Of a stretch of DNA of 6,772 bases, positions 1 through 5,861 are shown in pieces. Below the pieces are notes generated by a model that worked only from the letters and a program-made list of their open reading frames with translations, had not been told where the DNA came from and ran no database searches. The stretch is from Pseudomonadota bacterium (GTDB lineage: Bacteria; Pseudomonadota; Gammaproteobacteria; Burkholderiales; Gallionellaceae). The translations under genes were made by a program, and so were the position numbers. Numbering within the stretch: position 1 is the stretch's first letter; the number at the start of each line of letters is the position of its first letter. The stretch covers positions 1 to 6,772 of the forward strand of contig JAJXWG010000092.1 of assembly GCA_021781695.1 (NCBI GenBank). The letters run 5' to 3'.

Positions 1-265
1 AGTCACACCCAGTTTGCGCACCCACCAGCAGAACCAAAAGCTCTTTGTGGCGGTCAGCTAGTGTCAGATTCTTGAAAATAGCAGTGGTTAAATCGATGAC
101 TTCTACAAATGCACCGGGGCTATACCCCAGCATCCGGAAAAAATTCACTTTTGTGGGTAAGCTCTCGAATTTTTGCCTGACTGGTTCAGGTAATTTTTCA
201 AAATCAGGATACTCAATTTCAATTTTTGAGCTAAGCTTGCTGTTAAAGCCATTTACCTTACTCAT
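1..265 (-). CDS. Carboxymuconolactone decarboxylase/AhpD-fold family protein, N-terminal part (truncated by window edge)
   Basis: The first 88 codons of a minus-strand gene are visible, starting MSKVNGFNSK and running off the left edge. The ATG at 265-263 follows an AGGAA ribosome binding site (272-276) with 6-nt spacing. The visible protein has a polar start, then a segment around residues 43-60 (FFRMLGYSPGAFVEVIDL) and LTLADRHKELLVLLVGAQTG at 67-86, followed by Cys87. That pattern (a helix with R-x-x-E-L-L, then Gly-Cys) is typical of the CMD/AhpD-like family. These small all-helical proteins act as decarboxylases or peroxidase-like thiol proteins. The catalytic His region lies outside the window, so the subgroup cannot be told. 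GC is about 42% by hand count, well below the neighbours. The gene may be the last of the minus-strand redox cluster or may have its own promoter. Confidence 0.75.
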   Translation of the reverse strand, partial: MSKVNGFNSKLSSKIEIEYPDFEKLPEPVRQKFESLPTKVNFFRMLGYSPGAFVEVIDLTTAIFKNLTLADRHKELLVLLVGAQTGCD

Positions 266-285
266 GATAAATTCCTTTCCGTTTC

Positions 286-313
286 AGTATGGTGATCTCC
301 TGGTTTGGCTCAA
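286..313 (-). promoter_or_regulatory. Possible sigma70-type promoter for the CMD/AhpD-like gene
   Basis: On the minus strand, TTGAGC (313-308) and CATACT (291-286) are separated by 16 bp. Each matches 4 of 6 consensus positions, and they lie about 20 bp upstream of the start codon at 265. The 119-bp gap to the pirin stop also holds a weak hairpin just after that stop (arms 378-382 and 364-368, 9-nt loop) with only a short T-rich stretch behind it. A separate transcript for the CMD gene is therefore possible but not shown. Confidence 0.25.
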
Positions 314-384
314 GGATCGGGTCTTCCCATAAAGTCTGGCGCGTGTGTGCTATGAGCTATAAATGCAGATATCAATGCTGCAAT

Positions 385-1086
385 TCAGGATGCAAGATCG
401 AACACCAGTACTTCCGCCTTGTCGGCATTGTCAATTTGTATCTGATTTTCCTGTTCCAGCAGCACGGCGTCGCCAGCGGCGATCCTCTGGCCGTTGACCG
501 CAAGCGTCCCGCGCACCAGGTGCACATAAGCCTTGCGATCCGGCGCTATACCCAGGCTTGCGCTTTCATTGCCGTCAAACAATCCGGCATAGAGTTTCGC
601 ATCTGCATGTATGACTACAGAGTCGCTTTCACCACTGGGGGAGGCGACCAGGCGCAACTTTCCCCGTTTCTCGTTTTCCGAGATCGTCTTCTGCTCGTAA
701 CCGGGAGGGATGTCCTGGACATTGGGCTCTATCCAGATTTGCAGAAAGTGCGTCATCTGGCCTTTCGCATGGTTGAATTCGCTGTGCGTAACCCCCGTGC
801 CCGCGCTCATGCGCTGCACATCGCCCGGCGGTATGCCCTTGATGTTGCCCATGCTGTCCTGGTGAGCAAGCTCGCCGGAAAGCACGTAGCTGATGATCTC
901 CATGTTGCGGTGGCCGTGCCTGCCAAAACCTGTCCCCGGTTCGATGCGGTCCTCGTTGATCACCCGCAGGTTTCCCCATCCCATGTGATCGGAATCATGG
1001 TAGCTGGCAAATGAAAACGAGTGGTAACTCTTGAGCCAGCCATGATCCGCATAGCCGCGATCTTCGGATTTCCTGAGTTTTATCAT
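385..1086 (-). CDS. Pirin family protein (YhhW-like quercetinase-type bicupin)
   Basis: The 233-residue protein has the usual length for bacterial pirins of the YhhW/YhaK type, which are double-cupin proteins that bind a metal in the N-terminal cupin and can show quercetin 2,3-dioxygenase activity. The start MIKLRKSEDRG and the early WLKSYHSFSFASYHD block (residues 17-31) are typical. The four metal ligands known from E. coli YhhW are all present at matching positions: His57 and His59 in FGRHGHRNME, His101 and Glu103 in GVTHSEFN. The C-terminal cupin (about 145-233) lacks obvious metal ligands, as is usual. The ATG at 1086 follows a GGAG site (1092-1095) with 5-nt spacing. The FMN reductase gene ends 30 bp upstream, so the two are probably co-transcribed. 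The true substrate is unknown; oxidation of a flavonoid-like or other aromatic compound, or a stress role, is inference. Confidence 0.92.
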   Translation of the reverse strand: MIKLRKSEDRGYADHGWLKSYHSFSFASYHDSDHMGWGNLRVINEDRIEPGTGFGRHGHRNMEIISYVLSGELAHQDSMGNIKGIPPGDVQRMSAGTGVTHSEFNHAKGQMTHFLQIWIEPNVQDIPPGYEQKTISENEKRGKLRLVASPSGESDSVVIHADAKLYAGLFDGNESASLGIAPDRKAYVHLVRGTLAVNGQRIAAGDAVLLEQENQIQIDNADKAEVLVFDLAS

Positions 1087-1116
1087 ATCGACTCCATGTT
1101 TTATCTTGAATCCGGT

Positions 1117-1668
1117 TCATTGAGCCGCCATTTTCACCCAGGCGACATACTGATCCATCCAGTTCTGCAAAAATTTTCTGCTGCCTTCACCGATGTTGCC
1201 GGCTTCATCAAACAATCCGTCCCTTGCCTGGATCAGCGCCTCGGGCTGTGCAAGGGCGAGCACGCCAACGGCTGCGAGTATGTTGCGCAAGTGTTGCTGT
1301 GCCATGCCTGTGCCGGCAGCGCCGGGTGATGCGCCCAACACGCCGGCAGGCTTGCCCGCCCAGACATTCTGGCCATAAGGACGCGAGGCATGGTCGATTG
1401 CATTTTTCAGCACGCCGGGAATAGAGCGGTTGTATTCGGGCGTGACAAACAGAAGGCCGTGGGAGGCCGCAATTTCCTCCTTCATCCGCTTGACGGATTT
1501 GGCCTGATTCGCATCATCGTCCTGGTTGTAAAGCGGCAGGCCGCCAATTTCTACCTGCGTGAACGAGAATTCCAAAGGCGCCAGTCTTGCAATGGCGCTT
1601 GCCAGCTTGCGGTTGATGGAATCCTCGCGCAGGCTGCCGACGATAACGGAAATCTGGTATTGGCTCAT
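1117..1668 (-). CDS. NADPH-dependent FMN reductase (flavodoxin-fold quinone/azo/chromate reductase type)
   Basis: A 183-residue flavodoxin-like flavoprotein that would use NAD(P)H and FMN to reduce quinones, azo dyes, metal ions or free flavin. Family marks are the FMN phosphate-binding loop GSLREDSINR (residues 11-20) after the first beta strand, TPEYNRSIPGVLKNAIDHAS (76-95, isoalloxazine site and dimer helix) and GASPGAAGTG (112-121). The reading frame is open 8 codons further upstream to 1692, but the ATG at 1668 is preferred: it has an AGGAG site (1676-1680) with 7-nt spacing, and MSQYQISVIVGS places the first strand at the usual distance from the N-terminus. It lies between the extradiol dioxygenase and the pirin gene in the same direction. 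The exact electron acceptor cannot be read from sequence; ChrR/YieF, SsuE and azoreductase relatives all share these motifs. Confidence 0.92.
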   Translation of the reverse strand: MSQYQISVIVGSLREDSINRKLASAIARLAPLEFSFTQVEIGGLPLYNQDDDANQAKSVKRMKEEIAASHGLLFVTPEYNRSIPGVLKNAIDHASRPYGQNVWAGKPAGVLGASPGAAGTGMAQQHLRNILAAVGVLALAQPEALIQARDGLFDEAGNIGEGSRKFLQNWMDQYVAWVKMAAQ

Positions 1669-1748
1669 GATGATACTCCTGAAAAATTGCAATCAATATA
1701 GGTGAAACTTCTGGTGCTCGCAGCCGGATGATAAAGAGGCAGCCATTT
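1669..1748 (-). promoter_or_regulatory. Spacer between dioxygenase and FMN reductase; weak promoter candidate
   Basis: The 80-bp gap holds the AGGAG site of the FMN reductase and, about 20 bp upstream of it, a TATATT hexamer on the minus strand that resembles a -10 box. The hexamer 17 bp before it (CTGCGA) is a poor -35. No convincing terminator hairpin with a T-run is visible. Read-through from the dioxygenase gene is therefore the simpler view, with a possible internal promoter. Confidence 0.2.
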
Positions 1749-2528
1749 CTAACCCCGCCAGACGTAAGCATCCATGGACAGCGCGCCATAGGTGAAGTGC
1801 GGGCGATAGCGCATGGAAGATTCTCCATTTGCGGCACCCAGGGCGACGAAAAATGGCATGAAGTGCTCTTCACCCGGATGTGCCTCTGCGCCATAAGGTG
1901 CGTTGCGGTAGTCGAGCAGGGCAGGAACATCTTGTGCTGCCAGGCGATCGGCAACCCATTGTGAAAAGGTTTCAGCCTTAGGATGAGGCAGTTGACCGGG
2001 AGTTGCGCGCCAATCAAGCCATGCAAAGTTGTGCGTGATCGCACCCGAACAGACGATGAGCACACCTTCATCCCTGAGGGGGGCTAGCAGCTGTCCCAGT
2101 TTGAAATGGGTTTCTGGGCCTGCGTTTTGCACCAGCGAGAGCTGTGTAACCGGTATGTTGGCCTCTGGATACATTGCCGATAGCGGCACCCACGCGCCGT
2201 GATCCAGCCCGCGGTTGGCGTCGCGATCGGTTTGCTGGCCGGCTGTTGCCAGCAGTGCTGCGACACGTTCTGCCAGAGCCGGTGCGCCGGGTGCAGGATA
2301 ACGCATGCGGTAAAGTTCAGGCGAAAAACCCGAGAAGTCGTACAGGGTTTCGGGTGCATCAGACAGGCTGACGGTCGGATTGCGGTTTTCCCAGTGCGCC
2401 GAGACCACAAGGATGGCAGCAGGTTGTGTAATTGTCTGGCCGATCTTGCGCCAAGAGGCCACGGCGTCCTGCGCCATGAGCAGCGCATCGGGTGCGCCGT
2501 GAGATACGAATACTACAGGTTCGGACAT
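1749..2528 (-). CDS. DODA-type extradiol aromatic ring-opening dioxygenase family protein (YgiD/LigB-like)
   Basis: The 259-residue protein belongs to the class III extradiol dioxygenase (LigB-like) superfamily, close to E. coli YgiD and plant DOPA 4,5-dioxygenase. Such enzymes cleave catechols next to the diol with a non-haem metal. Motifs are FVSHGAPD (His10), VVSAHWE (His45), LDHGAWVPL (His110), SGAITHNFAW (His166) and PGEEHFMPFFVA (His222). His10, His45 and His222 sit as the metal ligands, and His110 as the active-site acid/base. The reading frame is open upstream to 2663, but the ATG at 2528 is preferred because GGGAG (2535-2539) lies 6 nt before it and MSEPVVFVSHGAPD matches the family N-terminus. 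The extra 45 upstream codons look non-coding. The gene heads the minus-strand redox cluster, with 80 bp to the next start. Physiological substrate unknown. Confidence 0.92.
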   Translation of the reverse strand: MSEPVVFVSHGAPDALLMAQDAVASWRKIGQTITQPAAILVVSAHWENRNPTVSLSDAPETLYDFSGFSPELYRMRYPAPGAPALAERVAALLATAGQQTDRDANRGLDHGAWVPLSAMYPEANIPVTQLSLVQNAGPETHFKLGQLLAPLRDEGVLIVCSGAITHNFAWLDWRATPGQLPHPKAETFSQWVADRLAAQDVPALLDYRNAPYGAEAHPGEEHFMPFFVALGAANGESSMRYRPHFTYGALSMDAYVWRG

Positions 2529-2690
2529 CTCCATCTCCCATGCCAGTTTTAAAGTGAGGTCATCATAATCCGCGCAAAGGGATAGATAAAGCCATGAAAA
2601 TGACACATACTGTGCTGCAAATGGAACAGTGGCTGCGATCCCAAGGCATGCTGCGGCTTTCATTTCCTAAACCTGATGGTGATTTCAAGC
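2529..2690. promoter_or_regulatory. Divergent intergenic region between dioxygenase and VIT-family transporter
   Basis: This 162-bp stretch must carry promoters for both directions. On the minus strand, a TATGAT hexamer near 2566 (5 of 6 to a -10 box) and a TTTAAA nearer the dioxygenase start are candidates; neither has a good -35. On the plus strand no convincing promoter pair is seen. The transporter start has only a weak GGTG (2678-2681) as ribosome binding site. A plus-strand ORF opening at 2594 runs into the transporter gene in another frame and is not supported as a gene. No clear operator palindrome (for example Fur-like) was recognised. Confidence 0.35.
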
Positions 2691-3386
2691 ATGGCAAAAA
2701 CGGATGCGGAAAACCACAAGACGCAACACATAGGCTGGCTGCGGGCTGCAGTGCTTGGTGCAAACGATGGCATCGTTTCCACGTCGAGCCTCATCATGGG
2801 CGTGGCAGCCTCGAATGCCACCCATGCAAATATACTGATTGCGGGTGTTGCAGGGCTGGTCGCGGGCGCGATGTCGATGGCGGCGGGCGAATATGTCTCG
2901 GTCGGCTCGCAGGCGGATACCGAGAAGGCTGACATTGCGCGCGAACGGCTGGAGCTAGATGCTGATCCGGAACGTGAAGCCGAGGAACTGACCGGGATTT
3001 ATGTGCGACGGGGGCTGGATTTTGAACTTGCCCGGCAGGTGGCCATGCAGTTGATGGCTAGGGATGCGCTTGGCGCCCATGCCAGGGACGAACTGGGCAT
3101 ATCCGAGATTTTCAGCGCAAGGCCCTTGCAAGCGGCTATGACTTCTGCGCTGTCGTTCGTCGTGGGCGCCGGATTGCCTCTGCTTGCTGCATGGTTTTCA
3201 CCCGCCCGCCAGCTCGCAGTGATCGTCGGGGCAACCTCGCTGTTCTTTCTCGTTGCACTGGGCGCTCTGGCTGCCTACACCGGCGGCGCCAGCATCATCA
3301 AAGGCATATTGCGCGTGACGTTCTGGGGCGTATTTGCAATGGCAATCACTGCCGGTGTCGGCATGCTGTTTGGTGCGTCAGCATGA
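2691..3386 (+). CDS. VIT1/CCC1 family Fe(II)/Mn(II) transporter
   Basis: The 231-residue membrane protein belongs to the vacuolar iron transporter (VIT1/CCC1) family, which moves ferrous iron or manganese out of the cytoplasm by proton exchange. Five membrane segments can be seen at about residues 16-38, 46-72, 147-168, 172-197 and 205-229. The first holds the family signature LRAAVLGANDGIVSTSSLIM (17-36, conserved Asp26). The second ends in AGAMSMAAGEYVSVGSQ, with Met61, Met63 and Glu67 in the positions used for metal passage. Between segments 2 and 3 lies a charged loop (about 73-145) rich in Glu/Asp (ERLELDADPEREAEEL), matching the cytoplasmic metal-binding domain. The frame also has an ATG at 2676; 2691 is chosen because MAKTDAENHK is typical and the GGTG lies at a usable distance, but this is not certain. 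It is the only plus-strand gene, divergent from the dioxygenase. Confidence 0.93.
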   Translation: MAKTDAENHKTQHIGWLRAAVLGANDGIVSTSSLIMGVAASNATHANILIAGVAGLVAGAMSMAAGEYVSVGSQADTEKADIARERLELDADPEREAEELTGIYVRRGLDFELARQVAMQLMARDALGAHARDELGISEIFSARPLQAAMTSALSFVVGAGLPLLAAWFSPARQLAVIVGATSLFFLVALGALAAYTGGASIIKGILRVTFWGVFAMAITAGVGMLFGASA

Positions 3387-3392
3387 GGCTTG

Positions 3393-3875
3393 CTATAGCA
3401 TTTCAATGACCCACTTCGTGACTGTCCCGGTTGCGTTGGCGCACTTGAGTCCGCGGGCATCGCTGAATGCCTTGTACTCCTCCGCATTCCACATGTCATA
3501 GGTGCGGCCGGTGAATTGCTTTTGCAGCTGGCGGCAAGTTACCCCGCCGAATTCCCGCTGGAAACGTTCGGTGAGTTCCTTGGCCTTCTTGAAGTTGTTG
3601 ATGTAGCGCCCCCGATCCAGCTTGTCGCGGTCGCGACCGTATTTTGCGCTCAGTGCCATGAGTCCGCCGGTCAGGGCGCCGCATACGCCTTCGCCTGAGA
3701 GTGCTCCGCCACCCGAAAGACCATGGCTCGCCTTGATCGTCTGGTCATCCACAATCCCGATGGTCTCCTGCACTGTCGCCAGAACACACTGGGGGCAACA
3801 GCCATAATCAAGCTCGTACTTGAGCGCTTTTTCATAAGCCTGCTCGCCGAGGGATAGTTTCTGTTCGATGTTCAT
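3393..3875 (-). CDS. C-GCAxxG-C-C family protein (putative redox or metal-binding cysteine protein)
   Basis: The 160-residue protein shows the spaced-cysteine pattern that names this family: Cys30 (CPQCVLATV), Cys65 in GVCGALTGGLMAL, Cys114 (FGGVTCRQL) and Cys145 (GLKCANA). The glycine-rich LSGGGALSGEGVCG (53-66) is also typical. Members are small soluble proteins of unknown biochemical function, often near redox or membrane-transport genes; the conserved cysteines suggest thiol redox chemistry or metal/cluster binding. This copy also has Cys26-Cys27, so its N-terminal motif reads C-C-x-x-C. The ATG at 3875 has a strong GGAGG (3881-3885) at 5-nt spacing; an in-frame TTG at 3887 overlaps that site and is rejected. 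The stop codon faces the stop of the VIT-family gene with 6 bp between. The Moco operon ends 100 bp upstream on the same strand. Confidence 0.88.
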   Translation of the reverse strand: MNIEQKLSLGEQAYEKALKYELDYGCCPQCVLATVQETIGIVDDQTIKASHGLSGGGALSGEGVCGALTGGLMALSAKYGRDRDKLDRGRYINNFKKAKELTERFQREFGGVTCRQLQKQFTGRTYDMWNAEEYKAFSDARGLKCANATGTVTKWVIEML

Positions 3876-3907
3876 GTCAGCCTCCAAATATTAGAGATCG
3901 CTGATGC

Positions 3908-3936
3908 ATAATACGACTTGTTTTGCAGATCCACAA
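3908..3936 (-). promoter_or_regulatory. Candidate sigma70-type promoter of the C-GCAxxG-C-C gene
   Basis: On the minus strand TTGTGG (3936-3931) and TATTAT (3913-3908) are separated by exactly 17 bp. The -10 matches 5 of 6 consensus positions; the -35 matches its first three bases. The predicted transcript would start near 3900, leaving a short leader with the GGAGG site before the ATG at 3875. It would let this gene be expressed independently of the upstream mog gene. Confidence 0.45.
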
Positions 3937-3975
3937 GGAGATGTTTCGATGCGGACTTGCCTGTAAGCGTCAGGT

Positions 3976-4518
3976 TTACCTGGCTGCTGCGTTCTGAGGT
4001 CGGAAGGCTTTGCATTGCTCCGGGTCGGATTCCAGGCGATCGCCTTCGGCAAGATCGATGCAATAAGGAATGGCTGGGAACACTGCATTCAGGCAATCGT
4101 CTATCGCCGAAGGCTTGCCCGGCAGATTCACAATCAGACACTTGCCTCTGATGCCGGCAGTCTGCCGCGACAGGATGGCGGTGGGCACAAACTTCAGGGA
4201 AGCTGCGCGCATCAGCTCGCCGAAACCTGGCATCATCTTGCTGCACACAGAGATCGTCGCTTCAGGTGTGACATCGCGCAGCGCGGGACCTGTGCCGCCT
4301 GTGGTGACTACCAGGGAGCAGCCTTCGATGTCGCACAGTTCGATGAGTGCCGCCTCGATCAGCGGCTGTTCGTCCGGGACGACGAGTGAGACAGCCTCCC
4401 ATGGGCTGGTCAGCACGCGTGTGAACCAGGCGCGTATCGCAGGACCGCCCTTGTCTTCATACTCGCCACGGCTTGCGCGGTCAGAAACAGTCAGTATGCC
4501 GATTCTTGCATTGCTCAT
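3976..4518 (-). CDS. mog: Molybdopterin adenylyltransferase Mog/MogA
   Basis: The 180-residue enzyme activates molybdopterin by forming MPT-AMP with Mg-ATP, the step before MoeA inserts molybdate. The whole protein follows the MogA pattern: IGILTVSDRASRGEYEDKGG (residues 6-25), LVVTTGGTGPALRDVTPEAT (69-88), MPGFGELMRAASLKFVPTAI (96-115), SRQTAGIRGKCLIVNLPGKP (117-136). Asp49 (VPDEQPLI) and Asp82 (RDVTPEAT) match the two catalytic aspartates described for E. coli MogA. SRQ and the GFGEL.R..S block distinguish it from MoaB. The start overlaps the moeA stop as ATGA (4515-4518), so translation is probably coupled; no strong separate ribosome binding site is visible. The end carries an imperfectly conserved tail typical of the family, a little shorter than E. 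coli MogA. Confidence 0.96.
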   Translation of the reverse strand: MSNARIGILTVSDRASRGEYEDKGGPAIRAWFTRVLTSPWEAVSLVVPDEQPLIEAALIELCDIEGCSLVVTTGGTGPALRDVTPEATISVCSKMMPGFGELMRAASLKFVPTAILSRQTAGIRGKCLIVNLPGKPSAIDDCLNAVFPAIPYCIDLAEGDRLESDPEQCKAFRPQNAAAR

Positions 4519-5858
4519 TCTCTGTACCCCGGATCGTCTTGAAATTCAGTTCCATCGAGCAACTGCACTATGACCTCTTCGCCTGCAGGAAGTCCCGTGC
4601 AACAGGCAGGCAATACCATCAATCCGTCGGCGCGCGCCATGGACAGCAGCACGCCGCTGCTTTGCGTACCGGTCGAGCTTGCAAGGTAACCCGACTCGTC
4701 GGATGAAAGTTGCACGCGGACGAATTCGGTGCGTCCTGGTTTCATGCTGAAGGGGTGCTGAAGGCGCGCTTTCACGGTGCGCCGGTAGAGGCGGGTATTG
4801 CCCATCATGCGGCGAAGCAGAGGGGCTACGAATTGTTCGAAGCACACCATGCTGGATACCGGATTGCCGGGCAGACCGAATACAAAAGCATCTGAGGCAG
4901 CGCATTGCTGCGTTGCTCGGTGCTCGCTTCCTTGTCTATCCATTAGATATGCCTGCGTCGCTGCGCGTCTCGCGTCTTGCACTGCATCTGCCTCAGATGT
5001 TTTTTGCGTACGATGTAAAAGGCCGAACGCCAGTGGGTGTCCCGGCTTCATAGCTACGCGCCAAAATTTCATTTCGATGCCCAGCTTTTCCATGGTCGGG
5101 CGCACATAGTCGTGCACGCCGACCGAGGTGCCGCCCGAAACCAGCAGCACATCGTATTCCAGCCCGCGCTTGAGATGCCATTCCAGTTCGTCCTGATCAT
5201 CGCGCGCGATGCCCAGAAGCTTTGGCTCTATACCGAGCGCCTGAACCTGTGCCATCAGCGCATAGGTGTTGGAGTCGGGAATTTTGCAGGGATCAACCGG
5301 ATCGTCGAGGGATTCAAGCTCATTGCCGGTGGACAGGATCGCCACGCTCGGTTTGCAGTGCACCTCAATCTTCCTGGCCTTGACCGTTGCGAGTATGCCG
5401 ATTACGCCAGGCGTGATCTCGGTGCCCGCGGTCAGCACCACATTGCCAGCCCGCATGTTTTCTCCGCGCAGGCGCAAGTCGTTGCCGGACTTGACGGCAA
5501 GATCGATCTGCACTTCGTTAACCGAAATCTGTCTGGTATCTTCGACTCTGATCACCGCGTTCGCCCCTTCGGGCAGCGCAGCGCCCGTCATGATGCGCGA
5601 GCATTGTCCGGGCTTGAGTGCAACAGTCGGCATGTCTCCCGCCTTGATGTCTTCGGCGATTGCGAGTATTCCGGGAAGATCGGCAGAGCGCACCGCAAAG
5701 CCATCCATCGCCGAAACATCGTAAGGCGGCAGGTCGCGGTTGGCGAGGATGTCGCAGGCCAGCACGCGCCCCAGGGATTTTTCGAGTTCGACGGATTCGT
5801 TTTTGAGCGTTGCTGCCGATTCGAGCACGATGTTCAGCGCGAAACTTACCTGTTCCAT
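4515..5858 (-). CDS. moeA: Molybdopterin molybdotransferase MoeA with an in-frame 37-residue insert
   Basis: The 447-residue protein inserts molybdate into adenylylated molybdopterin made by Mog. Family marks in order: RDLPPYDVSAMDGFAVR (residues 41-57, Asp52), AILSTGNEL (173-181, Glu180), DSNTYALMAQVQALG (195-209), VLLVSGGTSVGVHDYVRP (237-254, Asp250), WRVAMKPGHPLAFG (266-279), FGLPGNPVSSMV (327-338) and the C-terminal beta-barrel domain (about 355-440). The usual length is about 400-410. The excess lies between AFG (279) and GLPGNP (328), where E. coli MoeA has 8 residues and this one has 48. The extra part, residues 287-323, is polar and compositionally unlike the rest and is encoded by the palindrome-bounded segment 4889-4999. 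The frame is intact, so the protein may still work. The gene starts 3 bp after mobA stops with only a weak purine stretch as ribosome binding site, and ends overlapping mog. Confidence 0.96.
   Translation of the reverse strand: MEQVSFALNIVLESAATLKNESVELEKSLGRVLACDILANRDLPPYDVSAMDGFAVRSADLPGILAIAEDIKAGDMPTVALKPGQCSRIMTGAALPEGANAVIRVEDTRQISVNEVQIDLAVKSGNDLRLRGENMRAGNVVLTAGTEITPGVIGILATVKARKIEVHCKPSVAILSTGNELESLDDPVDPCKIPDSNTYALMAQVQALGIEPKLLGIARDDQDELEWHLKRGLEYDVLLVSGGTSVGVHDYVRPTMEKLGIEMKFWRVAMKPGHPLAFGLLHRTQKTSEADAVQDARRAATQAYLMDRQGSEHRATQQCAASDAFVFGLPGNPVSSMVCFEQFVAPLLRRMMGNTRLYRRTVKARLQHPFSMKPGRTEFVRVQLSSDESGYLASSTGTQSSGVLLSMARADGLMVLPACCTGLPAGEEVIVQLLDGTEFQDDPGYRE
4889..4999. repeat. 111-bp palindrome-ended element inserted in frame in moeA
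   Basis: The segment begins with CATCTGAGGCAG (4889-4900) and ends with the exact reverse complement CTGCCTCAGATG (4988-4999). Just outside, AAAA on the left and TTTTTT on the right extend the symmetry imperfectly. The interior has further short complementary pieces, for example GCAGCG/CGCTGC on the minus strand, and a small TATC-N5-GATA inverted repeat near its middle (4937-4949). It is 111 bp, a multiple of three, and is open in the moeA frame, where it codes residues 287-323. The other two minus-strand frames contain stops. No transposase and no clear target duplication are visible. It behaves like a small mobile palindromic repeat (MITE- or RPE-like); the family is not identified and no second copy occurs in this window. 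Confidence 0.7.
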
Positions 5859-5861
5859 GGC

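Noticed and set aside
364..382. TGCAG-N9-CTGCA hairpin just after the pirin stop, considered as terminator
   Set aside because: The stem is only 5 bp and the following TTTATAG is a poor T-tract. Mentioned as a possibility only under the nearby promoter entry.
289..1014. Plus-strand open frame (241 codons) opposite the pirin gene
   Set aside because: The minus-strand pirin has all four metal ligands and a ribosome binding site; the opposite frame has no family resemblance.
2529..2663. Upstream in-frame extension of the extradiol dioxygenase (45 codons)
   Set aside because: The ribosome binding site and family N-terminus both support the ATG at 2528; the extension looks like untranslated leader.
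2594..2932. Plus-strand open frame opening upstream of the VIT-family gene
   Set aside because: It overlaps the transporter in another frame, and its C-terminal two thirds is the shadow of that gene. The first 30 codons show no recognisable features.
3971..3982. CAGGT-TT-ACCTG inverted repeat at the mog stop codon, considered as terminator
   Set aside because: Arms are only 5 bp with a 2-nt centre and no T-run follows on the minus strand; too weak to call.
4889..4999. Reading the moeA insert as a CRISPR repeat, intein or intron
   Set aside because: It is a single copy with no spacers, far too short for an intein and without splicing motifs, and the frame stays open so no intron removal is needed.
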